Source of the DNA: Paenibacillus sp. LS1
Lineage (GTDB): Bacteria > Bacillota > Bacilli > Paenibacillales > Paenibacillaceae
NCBI RefSeq assembly: GCF_026013365.1
Contig: NZ_JAPDOE010000001.1
Location: forward strand, 1,240,001 to 1,304,000
Length of the DNA stretch: 64,000 bases
Reading direction: 5' to 3'
The notes beneath the pieces are model-generated. The model was given only the letters and a program-made list of their open reading frames with translations, did not search any database and was not told where the DNA came from. Below are positions 26,428-35,027 of this stretch, piece after piece (the first letter of the stretch is position 1; the number at the start of each line of letters is the position of its first letter). The position numbers were made by a program, and so were the translations under genes.

Positions 26428-26495
26428 GAGGTTGTTCAAAAAAACCGCTTTTGATTACGAAGGGTACTGAAAACCGGTCCTTTTGAACACGCACT
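26428..26495. repeat. short dispersed hairpin repeat (copy A)
   Basis: GTTGTTCAAAAAAACCG and CGGTCCTTTTGAACACGC form inverted ends around TTTTGATTACGAA and GGTACTGAAAA. The same blocks occur at 54779-54954, where an extra ~110 bp sits between them. The stem sequences differ but remain complementary in each copy. This 68-bp form fills most of the nusB-folD gap. Confidence 0.7.
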
Positions 26496-26510
26496 AGAGT
26501 TAATCATAAC

Positions 26511-26963
26511 TTAAGATAATTTTGCTTTAATGGCGTCAACTTCCTGAATCATGCGTCCAAGTACGCCATTGACGAACTTGCCTGATTCATCTGTGCCAAA
26601 ATATTTGGACAGCTCAATCGCTTCATTGACGGATACCTTTGCCGGAATGTCATCACGGAACACCATTTCATACGTAGACAGTCGTAGAATCTGGCGATCC
26701 ACACGTGACAGACGACTGATTTGCCAACCTTTCAAATAATCCACCAGCAGCCCGTCAATCGCTTCTTTATTGTTCCAGGCTCCTTGTACAATCTCAGTAA
26801 CATAGGTACGCATTACATCTGCATCGCGGATAACCACTTCGGTTTCATTATCTTCAGCGGCTTCATTGATCAGCATGTTCACAGCTTCTGCTGCGCCTAC
26901 CTCATTCATTTCCATCTGATACAGACTTTGTACTGCAATTTCCCTTGCCAAACGTCTTTTCAT
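26511..26963 (-). CDS. nusB: transcription antitermination factor NusB
   Basis: NusB binds boxA RNA with NusE (ribosomal protein S10) to promote antitermination of rRNA operons. The 150-residue protein starts MKRRLAREIAVQSLYQ, which matches the family, and ends in the helical region SVNEAIELSKYFGTDESGKF plus VNGVLGRM. The ATG at 26963 has AGGAGG six bases upstream. A longer in-frame extension would add an unrelated 31 residues and is rejected. Confidence 0.95.
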   Translation of the reverse strand: MKRRLAREIAVQSLYQMEMNEVGAAEAVNMLINEAAEDNETEVVIRDADVMRTYVTEIVQGAWNNKEAIDGLLVDYLKGWQISRLSRVDRQILRLSTYEMVFRDDIPAKVSVNEAIELSKYFGTDESGKFVNGVLGRMIQEVDAIKAKLS

Positions 26964-27091
26964 GTCCTGCCTCCTGCAGCGCTCCTTCTGGAGCGTCATC
27001 ATGCTTATTTTATAATCATGCAACCAGCACATCATATCCTGTGTCGGATAGATCAATGGCTTCCATGGTATTGTTATTGTTATCCCTTTTC

Positions 27092-27176
27092 ACAAAAAAA
27101 CCTGCAATACGTTTCCTCCAAAAAACGGGCAACCTAAACTACAGTTCTATTTTCGGAAGAAACATATTGCAGGGTT
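27092..27176 (-). terminator. long terminator after the asp23-amaP-DUF2273 group
   Basis: On the minus strand ACCCTGCAATATGTTTCTTCC pairs imperfectly with GGAGGAAACGTATTGCAGGT across a 40-nt loop and is followed by seven T. Confidence 0.8.
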
Positions 27177-27184
27177 CAGGTAGG

Positions 27185-27418
27185 TCACTTAAACGGACGC
27201 CAGCGATCGCCGAGCCATTGTCCCCACTCCCTCCAGGGAATGGACGAACCCAGCTTCGAATCGCTTCGTCTGCCTAACGTATAACCGATGAACACCAAGA
27301 GTGCAAAGAACAACATATCCCAAAAACCGATCCATACATAAAGAAATCCAAAAAAGATGCCGCCGATAATCCCGATAATTCGGCCTCTGTGACTATCCCA
27401 AATCTCTTTCCACAGCAT
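27185..27418 (-). CDS. DUF2273 small membrane protein
   Basis: This 77-residue membrane protein has two hydrophobic segments (about 13-30 and 32-48) and a basic, Trp-rich tail. DUF2273 proteins are encoded with Asp23/AmaP cell-envelope proteins. Here the gene follows amaP by 14 nt. GAGGTGAG precedes the ATG. Its role is unknown but is presumably in membrane anchoring of the Asp23 assembly. Confidence 0.85.
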   Translation of the reverse strand: MLWKEIWDSHRGRIIGIIGGIFFGFLYVWIGFWDMLFFALLVFIGYTLGRRSDSKLGSSIPWREWGQWLGDRWRPFK

Positions 27419-27432
27419 CAGTGAAACTCACC

Positions 27433-27972
27433 TCATTCCACTCGACTCTTGTAGTTAGGCGACTGGGTTACATTAGCGATATACACCGTGACAAAAGATA
27501 CCGGGATGCCAGTAATCTCTTGCACATGATCATGTATCGCTTTTTGCAGATCAGAAGTCAGCGCAGGAATAGGTGTCTCACCATCCACTACCGCACGGAT
27601 CATAATCTCCAGTCCTGACTCAACCACACGTATGCGTGCCTTGACATCACGTACTCCCCGGAAACGGGAAGTCGCCTTCAAACAGAGATTCTCAATCGTC
27701 TCCATCGAAATCTGTACATCACCAAACTCAGTACGTTGATCTACAGACGGCAATGATGCACGCTCACGCCGAACCGAGATGTAGAAAAATCGCAAACTCA
27801 GGATAAACAAAATCGCTGCTGCAATAACCGACGCAACAATAACGTTTTGTTCCTGCTGGTAATTCAATTCGTAAGGCAGCACACCGCTAATCAGAAGAAT
27901 GACGGCTGCCGATATTGCTCCAACGCTTATGCTGTATATAAACAACAGAAGCCGATCCAGTATTTTAGCCAC
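27433..27972 (-). CDS. amaP: alkaline shock response membrane anchor protein AmaP
   Basis: AmaP anchors Asp23 at the membrane in staphylococci. The 179-residue protein has two N-terminal transmembrane segments (about 5-26 and 43-63) followed by a cytosolic Asp23-like domain with YISVRRERASLPS and MIRAVVDGETPIPALT. The start is placed at the GTG at 27972, eleven bases after GGGAGG. The upstream GTG at 27981 is too close to that site. It is co-directional with an Asp23 gene and DUF2273. Confidence 0.85.
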   Translation of the reverse strand: MAKILDRLLLFIYSISVGAISAAVILLISGVLPYELNYQQEQNVIVASVIAAAILFILSLRFFYISVRRERASLPSVDQRTEFGDVQISMETIENLCLKATSRFRGVRDVKARIRVVESGLEIMIRAVVDGETPIPALTSDLQKAIHDHVQEITGIPVSFVTVYIANVTQSPNYKSRVE

Positions 27973-28081
27973 GAACTGCACAGCCTCCCTTGCTCACTAA
28001 CATTGCTTAACCTGTTCACTAGCAAAAATCAGATCCTCATTTAGCTTTCGCTATAATGAAGACCTGTCCAAGACGGGATAA

Positions 28082-28104
28082 CCCCCGGCAGATGATGCCG
28101 GGGG
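28082..28104 (-). terminator. GC-rich hairpin between asp23 and amaP
   Basis: The perfect 9-bp stem CCCCCGGCA/TGCCGGGGG has a 5-nt loop. On the minus strand it lies 14 nt after the asp23-family stop. Only a weak T stretch follows (TTATCCCGTCTT), so it may attenuate rather than fully stop transcription. Confidence 0.5.
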
Positions 28105-28117
28105 AATCTGTCTTCTT

Positions 28118-28528
28118 TTATTTTACGCGCTGACTGTTCAGGTCGATCTCTTCCACTTTCTCAGTGCTCTTGAACTGAACGTCATGAATGTGCACATTTA
28201 CTTCATTCACATTCAATCCTGTCATGTTCTCAATGGAACGTTTTACGTTTTGTTGAATCTCGGTAGCCACTTGTGGCAGACGATATCCGTATTCGATAAT
28301 TACGGAAACATCAACTGCTGCTTCACGTTGACCTACTTCAACCTTAACGCCTTTGGAAAGGTTTTTGCGACCAAGCAATTCAGCAAATCCGCCTGCGAAT
28401 CCGCCACTCATTCCTGCAACACCTTTCACTTCAAGGGTTGCCAATCCAGCAATTACTTCAATAACTTCAGGTGCGATCTGGATTTCACCGATATCCGTTC
28501 GTTCAAATTCAGTCGGTAGTGTACTCAT
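28118..28528 (-). CDS. Asp23/Gls24 family envelope stress protein (YqhY-like)
   Basis: This 136-residue Asp23-family protein has IQIAPEVIEVIAGLATLEVKGV split across its first third, and DVSVIIEYGYRLPQVATEIQ. In B. subtilis the homologue YqhY is encoded with accBC and affects regulation of acetyl-CoA carboxylase. Here it also lies directly downstream of accC, separated by 217 bp that contain stacked hairpins. AAAGGTG is the likely ribosome-binding site. Confidence 0.9.
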   Translation of the reverse strand: MSTLPTEFERTDIGEIQIAPEVIEVIAGLATLEVKGVAGMSGGFAGGFAELLGRKNLSKGVKVEVGQREAAVDVSVIIEYGYRLPQVATEIQQNVKRSIENMTGLNVNEVNVHIHDVQFKSTEKVEEIDLNSQRVK

Positions 28529-28589
28529 AACTGTTCAACACACCTTTCACGAGATAAGTTTGCGGCCATCCGTCAGGGCGCTGGACTCA

Positions 28590-28677
28590 GGTCAATCGAC
28601 CTTCAGAACCCTTCCGGTCCGGCTTTACCGGAACTCCTGCAAACATCCGCGAGGTGCGGGCTTATCCTTTGCAGGAG
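28590..28677 (-). ncRNA. three adjacent hairpins in the accC-asp23 gap
   Basis: Reading on the minus strand there is a 10-bp stem CTCCTGCAAA/TTTGCAGGAG with an inner CCGC/GCGG hairpin, then immediately a 7-bp stem TTCCGGT/ACCGGAA, then GGTC/GACC. The first two stems abut without a spacer. No T run follows, so this is not a simple terminator. It could be a structured leader of the Asp23-family gene or an RNA-processing element. No known class was recognised. Confidence 0.45.
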
Positions 28678-28745
28678 ACATGCGCTCTTATTATTCATAC
28701 TATATCATTTGGGCTACATTATGACAAACAAGCCCAATATACCTT

Positions 28746-30089
28746 TTAAATCTCGTTTTCCTCAAGGAATTTGATATCAAAGTCCCCACGAATGAACGTT
28801 GGGTGCTCCAGCAATTTTTGATGGAAAGGGATTGTTGTGGATATGCCTTCAATGGCAAATTCCCCAAGCGCACGCTTCATCTTGGCAATCGCCTCTTCAC
28901 GATTCGCTCCCCACACAATCAACTTTGCGATCATGGAATCGTAGAAAGGTGAAATGGTATAACCGGGATAAGCAGCACTATCTACACGCACGCCCGGTCC
29001 TCCAGGTGCAAGGTAGAATCCGATTTTGCCTGGTGATGGCATGAAGTTACGATCCGGATCTTCCGCATTGATACGACATTCTATCGACCAGCCATTGATA
29101 ACCACGTCTTCCTGACGGAATGAAAGTGGGTTGCCTTCAGCTACCGAGATCATCTCACGAATCAGATCCACGCCAGTAACCATCTCGGTTACCGGATGCT
29201 CTACCTGAATACGCGTATTCATCTCCATGAAATAGAACTCGCCATTCGGGCTAAGCAGGAACTCCAATGTACCCGCTCCCGAGTAATCCACGGCAAGGGC
29301 TGCCCGTACCGCAGCTTCCCCCATCAGTGTACGCACATCTTCAGAGAGAATCGGACACGGAGCTTCTTCTACCAATTTCTGGCGACGACGCTGAACCGAG
29401 CAATCACGCTCTCCCAGATGAGCTGCATTTCCGTGTTTATCAGCAATGATCTGAATTTCCACATGTTTCATGCCTGTCAGGAATTTCTCCAGATATACAC
29501 CTGCATTGCCAAATGCCTTTTGTGCTTCCTGCTGAGCAGCTGTAATCTGCTTAATCAGCGTTTCTTCATCTTCGGCAATACGAATTCCCTTACCTCCGCC
29601 ACCAGCAGTAGCTTTAATAATGATAGGATATCCGATATCTCTAGCAATCATGATGGCTTCATCCATATTTTCAACGAGGCCGTCTGATCCAGGAATAACA
29701 GGTACTCCTGCATCTTTCATCGTTTGTTTGGCAACAGCCTTGTCTCCCATTTTGGTAATGGCTTCAGGTGAAGGCCCGATGAATGTAATGTTGCAGGAAC
29801 CACAGATTTCTGCAAAATCAGCATTCTCCGCCAAAAAACCATATCCAGGGTGGATTGCATCACATTCCGTCAGCGTGGCTACACTCATCAGGTTGGTGAA
29901 GTTCAGGTAACTGTCCTTGGACAGTGTCGGTCCGATACAGTAAGCCTCATCTGCAAGACGAACATGCAGAGAATCCTTATCCGCTTCCGAATAGACAGCT
30001 ACCGTTGAGATGCCGATTTCGCGGCAGGCACGAATAATACGTACCGCAATCTCTCCACGGTTGGCAATCAGTATTTTTTGAAATTTCAT
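28746..30089 (-). CDS. accC: acetyl-CoA carboxylase, biotin carboxylase subunit
   Basis: AccC carboxylates biotin on AccB with ATP and bicarbonate, the first half-reaction of malonyl-CoA formation. The 447-residue protein has [14 protein letters not shown] at the N-terminus, [15 protein letters not shown], the ATP-grasp glycine loop [13 protein letters not shown] and [16 protein letters not shown]. The start ATG at 30089 follows AAGGAGG. Upstream in-frame codons add a non-homologous extension and are rejected. Confidence 0.96.
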   Translation of the reverse strand: MKFQKILIANRGEIAVRIIRACREIGISTVAVYSEADKDSLHVRLADEAYCIGPTLSKDSYLNFTNLMSVATLTECDAIHPGYGFLAENADFAEICGSCNITFIGPSPEAITKMGDKAVAKQTMKDAGVPVIPGSDGLVENMDEAIMIARDIGYPIIIKATAGGGGKGIRIAEDEETLIKQITAAQQEAQKAFGNAGVYLEKFLTGMKHVEIQIIADKHGNAAHLGERDCSVQRRRQKLVEEAPCPILSEDVRTLMGEAAVRAALAVDYSGAGTLEFLLSPNGEFYFMEMNTRIQVEHPVTEMVTGVDLIREMISVAEGNPLSFRQEDVVINGWSIECRINAEDPDRNFMPSPGKIGFYLAPGGPGVRVDSAAYPGYTISPFYDSMIAKLIVWGANREEAIAKMKRALGEFAIEGISTTIPFHQKLLEHPTFIRGDFDIKFLEENEI

Positions 30090-30144
30090 TTCGTTTTGTC
30101 CTCCTTCGAAGCTCATGCGGTTAGCTGTTAACCAGCTATAACGG

Positions 30145-30615
30145 TTATTCCGGTTTCACCAGGAAAAGGGGCTGCCCATACTCGACCAGCTGTCCGTTCT
30201 CAACCAGCACTTCAACGATTTCTCCCTTGATGTCAGCATCAAGCTCGTTCATCAGCTTCATAGCTTCGATGATACATACCGTTGTTTTCTCAACAACTTT
30301 ATCACCTACGCTCACAAAAGGACCCACTTCCGGCGAGGAAGCTCTGTAAAAAGTACCTACCATCGGAGATACAATTTTATGTAAATGACTTGTAGTATCG
30401 ACCTGCGGTGCAGCTTCACTTACCACTGCTGCCGGCTGTACTTGCGGAGCAGCAATCATTTGCGGTTGTACAGCAGCTGCTTGAACATACTCCGTTTTGC
30501 CCGGTTTACGGATCGATAACCGTGATCCTTCATTTTCAATTTCCAACTCTTGAACGGAACTTTCATCTACCAGTTTGATCAGTTCTTTGATCTCACTCAA
30601 TTTAAACATTTCCAT
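30145..30615 (-). CDS. accB: acetyl-CoA carboxylase biotin carboxyl carrier protein
   Basis: AccB carries the biotin that shuttles CO2 to acetyl-CoA. The 156-residue protein has a helical N-terminal segment, an Ala/Pro/Gln-rich linker (about 45-72) and a C-terminal biotinyl domain with the acceptor motif EAMKLMNE (Lys120). AAGGAG lies six bases before the ATG at 30615; an ATG two codons later is possible. It is followed by accC after 55 nt. Confidence 0.95.
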   Translation of the reverse strand: MEMFKLSEIKELIKLVDESSVQELEIENEGSRLSIRKPGKTEYVQAAAVQPQMIAAPQVQPAAVVSEAAPQVDTTSHLHKIVSPMVGTFYRASSPEVGPFVSVGDKVVEKTTVCIIEAMKLMNELDADIKGEIVEVLVENGQLVEYGQPLFLVKPE

Positions 30616-30688
30616 TATTCACTCCTTCGGCATCATGCCAGTCTCACTAGGACGGTCATATGGCTTTATGTATTATATCATAATCGTT

Positions 30689-30742
30689 AAAAATGGAAAG
30701 AGCCCGAGAGTACAACCAGCTCCCGGGACTGCATTTCCATGA
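30689..30742 (-). terminator. terminator at the end of the spoIIIA operon
   Basis: On the minus strand an imperfect stem pairs ATGGAAA with TTTCCAT and GTCCCGGGAG with CTCTCGGGC, followed by ATTTTTAA. It lies just beyond the spoIIIAH stop. Confidence 0.8.
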
Positions 30743-30748
30743 TTTGAA

Positions 30749-31579
30749 TTACTGTTCTGTAACGTATTGCACGCTGATTTTATTCTGGGAAACCGCCAAT
30801 TCTTTCATCACCAGATCCACAATGGATACCGCCTGTTTTACATCCAGTTTGTCACTGAGGACCACAACTTTATACTTGTCGGCATCTTCTTGAACGATCG
30901 CATTAGCGAACTGTTGAGAGAGCGTCTCCTCAATGCCAGTGATTTTAGCTTCTTTTTCTTCCAGTGTACGGAGTTGCTCCGTTGCTTTGGCATTCTCCTC
31001 TGGCGTTTTGCTAAGATCACCTGCCACAGTCATCAGTTCCTCATACTTGCGATTGTTGCTTTCCTCACGTTGCCACTGGTAGTTCTGGAACTGGCTGCTC
31101 GCAGATGCTGTCGTATTCTGCTCTTCCATTTCCTTGAGGACTTCCTCATCCGTCTTCGTTGCAGTGCCTTCTGTCTGACCTTCCGTCTCTGGTGTGGTTG
31201 CTGCCCCTTTGTCGGTTTCTTTGTCAGCTTCTTTGCCTGCTTCACCTTTATTCTCGCCTGGTTCGACAGCAGGTGTTTTCTCTGTATTTCCAGTTTCTTT
31301 ACCTTCTGTAGCCACCGGATCTTCAGCCGTGCCAGCCGCACTTGGATCACTTTCAACTTCGCCGCTATTCACCACTTCATTCACAACCAAACCTTCTGTA
31401 GGATCAAGAATACCTGCTGTCTCCTTCGCTTCCCCTTGCTTGATTCCATCGACTTGCTGACTATCAGCCACCGGCGCATTGACTGGACCAGAATCCTCAG
31501 TGAACAGATAATACGCGGACAAAATGACCATCAGACTCAGCATGGAAACGAGCCATACCGTTTGACGTTTGTTATTCAT
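30749..31579 (-). CDS. spoIIIAH: stage III sporulation protein AH
   Basis: SpoIIIAH is the mother-cell half of the zipper with forespore SpoIIQ and forms a ring in the intermembrane channel. The 276-residue protein has a signal-like transmembrane segment at about 8-26, a long low-complexity linker rich in Glu, Thr, Gly and Lys (about 65-148), and the conserved ring-building YscJ/FliF-like domain with KITGIEETLSQQFANAIVQ and VSIVDLVMKELAVSQNKISV. The linker makes it about 55-60 residues longer than the B. subtilis protein. GAGGAGG precedes the ATG. Confidence 0.94.
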   Translation of the reverse strand: MNNKRQTVWLVSMLSLMVILSAYYLFTEDSGPVNAPVADSQQVDGIKQGEAKETAGILDPTEGLVVNEVVNSGEVESDPSAAGTAEDPVATEGKETGNTEKTPAVEPGENKGEAGKEADKETDKGAATTPETEGQTEGTATKTDEEVLKEMEEQNTTASASSQFQNYQWQREESNNRKYEELMTVAGDLSKTPEENAKATEQLRTLEEKEAKITGIEETLSQQFANAIVQEDADKYKVVVLSDKLDVKQAVSIVDLVMKELAVSQNKISVQYVTEQ

Positions 31580-31644
31580 TAGAACTTCCTCCTCAAATTG
31601 GCTTCAATCTATGAGAATTGAATCTTGTGATTCATCACAACAGA

Positions 31645-32283
31645 TTAGTCTTGTTTGCGCGGTACAACCGAGATCCGGTAGGCTGCCACATTCAGTCCTT
31701 TTTCCACAGCATCGGTTATCAGGTCCTTCACAACCTTGTTCTCTGCACCTCTCGCAACCACAAGCACACCACGGATCTGCGGTTTGAGCTTTTTGGTCAC
31801 TATCGGTGTCTGATCCCCTGATATTTCGTACGTAATAATCTCGCCATCGCGGGTATATTGCGTCATATGTCGCTTGCCCCCGTTAGCATCGGTTTCTTCG
31901 GTAAGTTGCTGAGAATCCTTCACATTCCGCTGAACGACCAGTTCCTCTGTGGAATCCACGGTAACCATTACATCGACCGTTCCCACACCAACAATGTTTT
32001 CCAGAACAGACTTGATCTTGTCCTCAAATGCCATTTCGATTGCCTGAAAAGGGTTCTGATCCATCGGATCACTCTGTATGGATGCCATGGATGTTGCCGG
32101 ATCCGGTGGTTCCCGACCGATATTTTCGGAATCAATTTTTTTGACATTGACGAAGGAATTGAACAGCATAATTCCCACCCCGATCAAACCGAGGATAATC
32201 AGCCAACGGAAGGTTTGGCTCCGCCGTGCCCCACCTTCTCCGCCACCCATCCAGGTTTCCATCTTTTTGAACCATTGTTTCAT
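31645..32283 (-). CDS. spoIIIAG: stage III sporulation protein AG
   Basis: SpoIIIAG forms a large ring in the feeding channel between mother cell and forespore. The 212-residue protein has one transmembrane segment (about 28-44) and a ring-building domain with ENIVGVGTVDVMVTVDSTEE and GVLVVARGAENKVVKDLITDAVEK. AAGGAGGG precedes the ATG, and the gene follows spoIIIAF by 15 nt. Confidence 0.94.
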   Translation of the reverse strand: MKQWFKKMETWMGGGEGGARRSQTFRWLIILGLIGVGIMLFNSFVNVKKIDSENIGREPPDPATSMASIQSDPMDQNPFQAIEMAFEDKIKSVLENIVGVGTVDVMVTVDSTEELVVQRNVKDSQQLTEETDANGGKRHMTQYTRDGEIITYEISGDQTPIVTKKLKPQIRGVLVVARGAENKVVKDLITDAVEKGLNVAAYRISVVPRKQD

Positions 32284-32298
32284 CGGACACCCTCCTTC

Positions 32299-33129
32299 TC
32301 AGAGCACTTCAGCACGTTTCGGTTCTTTTACTTGAACTTTGTTCGCATCAACATCCCACTTTTCAGTCAACAATGTAATAATTTGCACCGCATGTTCGGA
32401 CCTTGTGGATGTCTCACCTTGCTGCTTACTCTCATCCGTCTGATCACGTATAACAGGCTCGGAAGACGCTTCATTTCCATCAAGCTGCCCTTTACTCACA
32501 TCAATCTGTACATCGGGCACTTCAATCTGTCCAATCTGGATGGGCTGCTGTGTTGGCTGCGATTCATCCTTCCCTGATTCTGTGTCTGTTCCGAATATGG
32601 GCTGTGTATTTGCAGCAACTTCTTGCTGGCTTGATTTCACTTCTCCTCCTGCATCCTCTCCTGCCATCTCGACCACCACACGCTGGATCACTGGCAGTTC
32701 GACTGACGAAGCGGCTTCCATTTCCGTCTCATATTTATTCATTGCCAGTTGTACCTCTACAGACCGAACCTTCGCTGCTGTTGTTTCTTCAATCTGACCT
32801 TTCATGACATTAGCCAGTTCTTTCGCTGTCCATTGCAGCGATTGTTCCTGTTCGCCCGCTTGTAGTTGCTTACCCTGAGCCAAAATCTGTTCGAGCGTTG
32901 CATTGCCATGCGAGGGAGTATCCATTGCCGTCATTGCGCGTTTCAGCTCGCCAACCGGATCACTTTTGAGCAGCTTGGTTATGGGAGATAAAAGAGTCAG
33001 CAGAATGAGAAGGCTCAGCACAAGCTTCACATAACGTTCCATGGATCGATTGGGCAACAACATATCCACGAAAGTGGCCAGCAGAACGATCATGATCAAT
33101 TCCTGGAGCCAGTTGCTCAGCCACCCCAT
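32299..33129 (-). CDS. spoIIIAF: stage III sporulation protein AF
   Basis: This 276-residue protein has two N-terminal transmembrane helices (about 8-26 and 34-52) followed by a cytosolic or intermembrane domain and a hydrophilic, Gln/Ser/Glu-rich C-terminal region. The start is placed at the ATG at 33129 (MGWLSNWLQELIMIVLL), which matches the family; the frame is open further upstream only because it overlaps spoIIIAE. It is longer than B. subtilis SpoIIIAF (about 206), because of the low-complexity C-terminal part. Confidence 0.9.
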   Translation of the reverse strand: MGWLSNWLQELIMIVLLATFVDMLLPNRSMERYVKLVLSLLILLTLLSPITKLLKSDPVGELKRAMTAMDTPSHGNATLEQILAQGKQLQAGEQEQSLQWTAKELANVMKGQIEETTAAKVRSVEVQLAMNKYETEMEAASSVELPVIQRVVVEMAGEDAGGEVKSSQQEVAANTQPIFGTDTESGKDESQPTQQPIQIGQIEVPDVQIDVSKGQLDGNEASSEPVIRDQTDESKQQGETSTRSEHAVQIITLLTEKWDVDANKVQVKEPKRAEVL

Positions 33130-33161
33130 CCTTTTCCAACCCCTTTCTTCCCAACATACAT

Positions 33162-34352
33162 TCAACGCATCATGACAGTCAGATTCCCCGCAGTCAGCAG
33201 GATGGTGATCGCCAAGAAAAACATCAGCCCGACGGCTGCCAGCGCAGCAAATACGTATATCATGCTCTTGCCAATGGCTTGCAGACATCCTACGATCGGG
33301 GTGTCTCCGAGCGGTTGCATAATGGCACCAGTTACGTTGTATATCAAGGCAAGAGCCAGGATCTTGAGTGCCGGAAAGGCACATAGAAACAAAATGATGA
33401 TCACTCCGGTGAGTCCAATTGCATTTTTGACAAGTAAAGAAGCTGTAATTACCGTATCCGTCGCATCCGCAAATGTTCTGCCCACGACAGGGACAAAGTT
33501 GCCTGCGATGTATTTGGCGGCCTTCAGGCTAACTCCATCCGCTACCGATCCCGATGCTCCCTGAACCGAGATTACACCCAAAAACATCGTCAGCAGGATA
33601 CCCAGCAGTGCCACACTAATATTGCGCAGGAGGTCTGCCAGCTGTGTCAGCTTGTACTTGTCAGACAATGAACTGACGAGATGCAGAACAGCTGAGAAGA
33701 AGAGTAACGGGAATACCAGCAAGTGAATCAACGTACTCACCAGATGGATCATGAAAATGATGAGTGGATGTGTCACCGAGACGGTGATGACGTTACCCAT
33801 GGACGCGAGCAGTGTGAATAACAAGGGAACCATCGCCATCATGAAGTTGATCATGCCAGTTATGGCATCCTTGGCGTATCCAATCGCCACACTGAAGCTG
33901 TTAATCGCAATGATGATGATGACCATGTAACAGATGGAGTAGGCGATTTTGCTAATATTATTTTTCTCAAATGCGGTCTGAAGGGTCTCCAGGATCATGC
34001 TGAGTACGCTTAACATCACAATCGTGACCAGAAGCTTGCCATTATATAAAATTTCATGCAGCATGAAGGTTCCTATGGCTACAAACACCGATTTCAGGCT
34101 GAATCCTTCATTGCCGGGGATTAACATATCCATGAAGGAAGGGGTCTTCCCATCCGGGAAGAAACCACCGTATTGTTGCATCAGTTGATCCCAATATTTC
34201 TCCACCTGATCCTTGGGAAGCTTATCGGCCTGCTGCTCCATCCACTCGCCGGAAGGTGAGCTTGCAGTAACCTGTCCCAGGATACCGAACAGAAAACAGA
34301 GCATCAGCACAACCGTAAGGCGCCACTGCGGCTTAAGATGTATTGATCTCAT
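33162..34352 (-). CDS. spoIIIAE: stage III sporulation protein AE
   Basis: This 396-residue polytopic membrane protein has an N-terminal signal sequence and about eight transmembrane segments. It is the largest membrane component of the SpoIIIA channel. The conserved region ASMGNVITVSVTHPLIIFM and the motif NFVPVVGRTFADATDTV are typical. AAAGGGCG lies upstream of the ATG. It follows spoIIIAD by 20 nt. Confidence 0.94.
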   Translation of the reverse strand: MRSIHLKPQWRLTVVLMLCFLFGILGQVTASSPSGEWMEQQADKLPKDQVEKYWDQLMQQYGGFFPDGKTPSFMDMLIPGNEGFSLKSVFVAIGTFMLHEILYNGKLLVTIVMLSVLSMILETLQTAFEKNNISKIAYSICYMVIIIIAINSFSVAIGYAKDAITGMINFMMAMVPLLFTLLASMGNVITVSVTHPLIIFMIHLVSTLIHLLVFPLLFFSAVLHLVSSLSDKYKLTQLADLLRNISVALLGILLTMFLGVISVQGASGSVADGVSLKAAKYIAGNFVPVVGRTFADATDTVITASLLVKNAIGLTGVIIILFLCAFPALKILALALIYNVTGAIMQPLGDTPIVGCLQAIGKSMIYVFAALAAVGLMFFLAITILLTAGNLTVMMR

Positions 34353-34372
34353 ATGAAGTCCGCACGCCCTTT

Positions 34373-34762
34373 CTACACCGGCATCAGCTTCATGACGGTT
34401 TCGATAATAATGCTGATGATCGGTATAGCAAGTACAAGGATCAGTACCTTACCAGCCAGTTCGATTTTGGACGCAATGCTTTCCTGGCCTGCATCCCTGA
34501 CAATCTGTGCGCCAAATTCAGCGATGTACGCTATGCCAATAATTTTCAGCACCGTTTTCAGATAAATACTTTCCATGCCTGAATTCTCGGCAAGCCGCTT
34601 CAACACTTCGATGACTGCACCGATCTTGCCAATCAACAACATGAAGATGACGATGCCAGTCGCGGCAGCAATCAGAAAGGCAAACATCGGCTTCTGTTCC
34701 TTAATGACTAGAATGAGCACTGTTGCGATGAGCGCCAAACCTACAACTTGGATAATTTCCAC
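34373..34762 (-). CDS. spoIIIAD: stage III sporulation protein AD
   Basis: This 129-residue membrane protein has about three to four transmembrane helices and starts MEIIQVVGLALIATVLILV. It pairs with SpoIIIAC, to which its N-terminal part is related. Signature ENSGMESIYLKTVLKIIGIA is present. The start is a GTG with GGTGGTG upstream. It lies between spoIIIAC and spoIIIAE. Confidence 0.93.
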   Translation of the reverse strand: MEIIQVVGLALIATVLILVIKEQKPMFAFLIAAATGIVIFMLLIGKIGAVIEVLKRLAENSGMESIYLKTVLKIIGIAYIAEFGAQIVRDAGQESIASKIELAGKVLILVLAIPIISIIIETVMKLMPV

Positions 34763-34794
34763 AGGTCACCACCATCCGGCTTCATGACCGTTTT

Positions 34795-34998
34795 TCATTG
34801 AAAAAGAAATATCGATTTGATCTCTTGTAGCAGGCTGTCCAGCATTCGAACCACCATGAACAATACAACGACAAATCCGATTACGGTCACCCAGTGAGCC
34901 ATATCTTCCTTTCCCATTTGTTTCAGTACCGTGTGAATCATGGCAATGATGATTCCGATACCCGCAATTTGAAAGATTGCGTTCACTTCTAGATTCAT
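34795..34998 (-). CDS. spoIIIAC: stage III sporulation protein AC
   Basis: This 67-residue membrane protein has two transmembrane helices separated by the conserved MGKEDMAHWVTV. It is a small component of the SpoIIIA channel. GAGGTG precedes the ATG. It lies in the conserved position between spoIIIAB and spoIIIAD. Confidence 0.93.
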   Translation of the reverse strand: MNLEVNAIFQIAGIGIIIAMIHTVLKQMGKEDMAHWVTVIGFVVVLFMVVRMLDSLLQEIKSIFLFQ

Positions 34999-35027
34999 GA
35001 CCTTGGCACCTCACTATCCCGGCTATT

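Noticed and set aside
28746..28790. Early end or frameshift of accC
   Set aside because: The protein ends at a length normal for AccC (447 residues), so no defect is indicated.
30767..31582. 271-codon plus-strand ORF antisense to spoIIIAH
   Set aside because: It mirrors the low-complexity Glu/Thr/Lys linker codons of spoIIIAH. The predicted protein is Phe/Leu/Cys-rich without homology.
31858..32577. 239-codon plus-strand ORF opposite spoIIIAG/spoIIIAF
   Set aside because: It spans two well-supported minus-strand genes and has no recognisable protein features.
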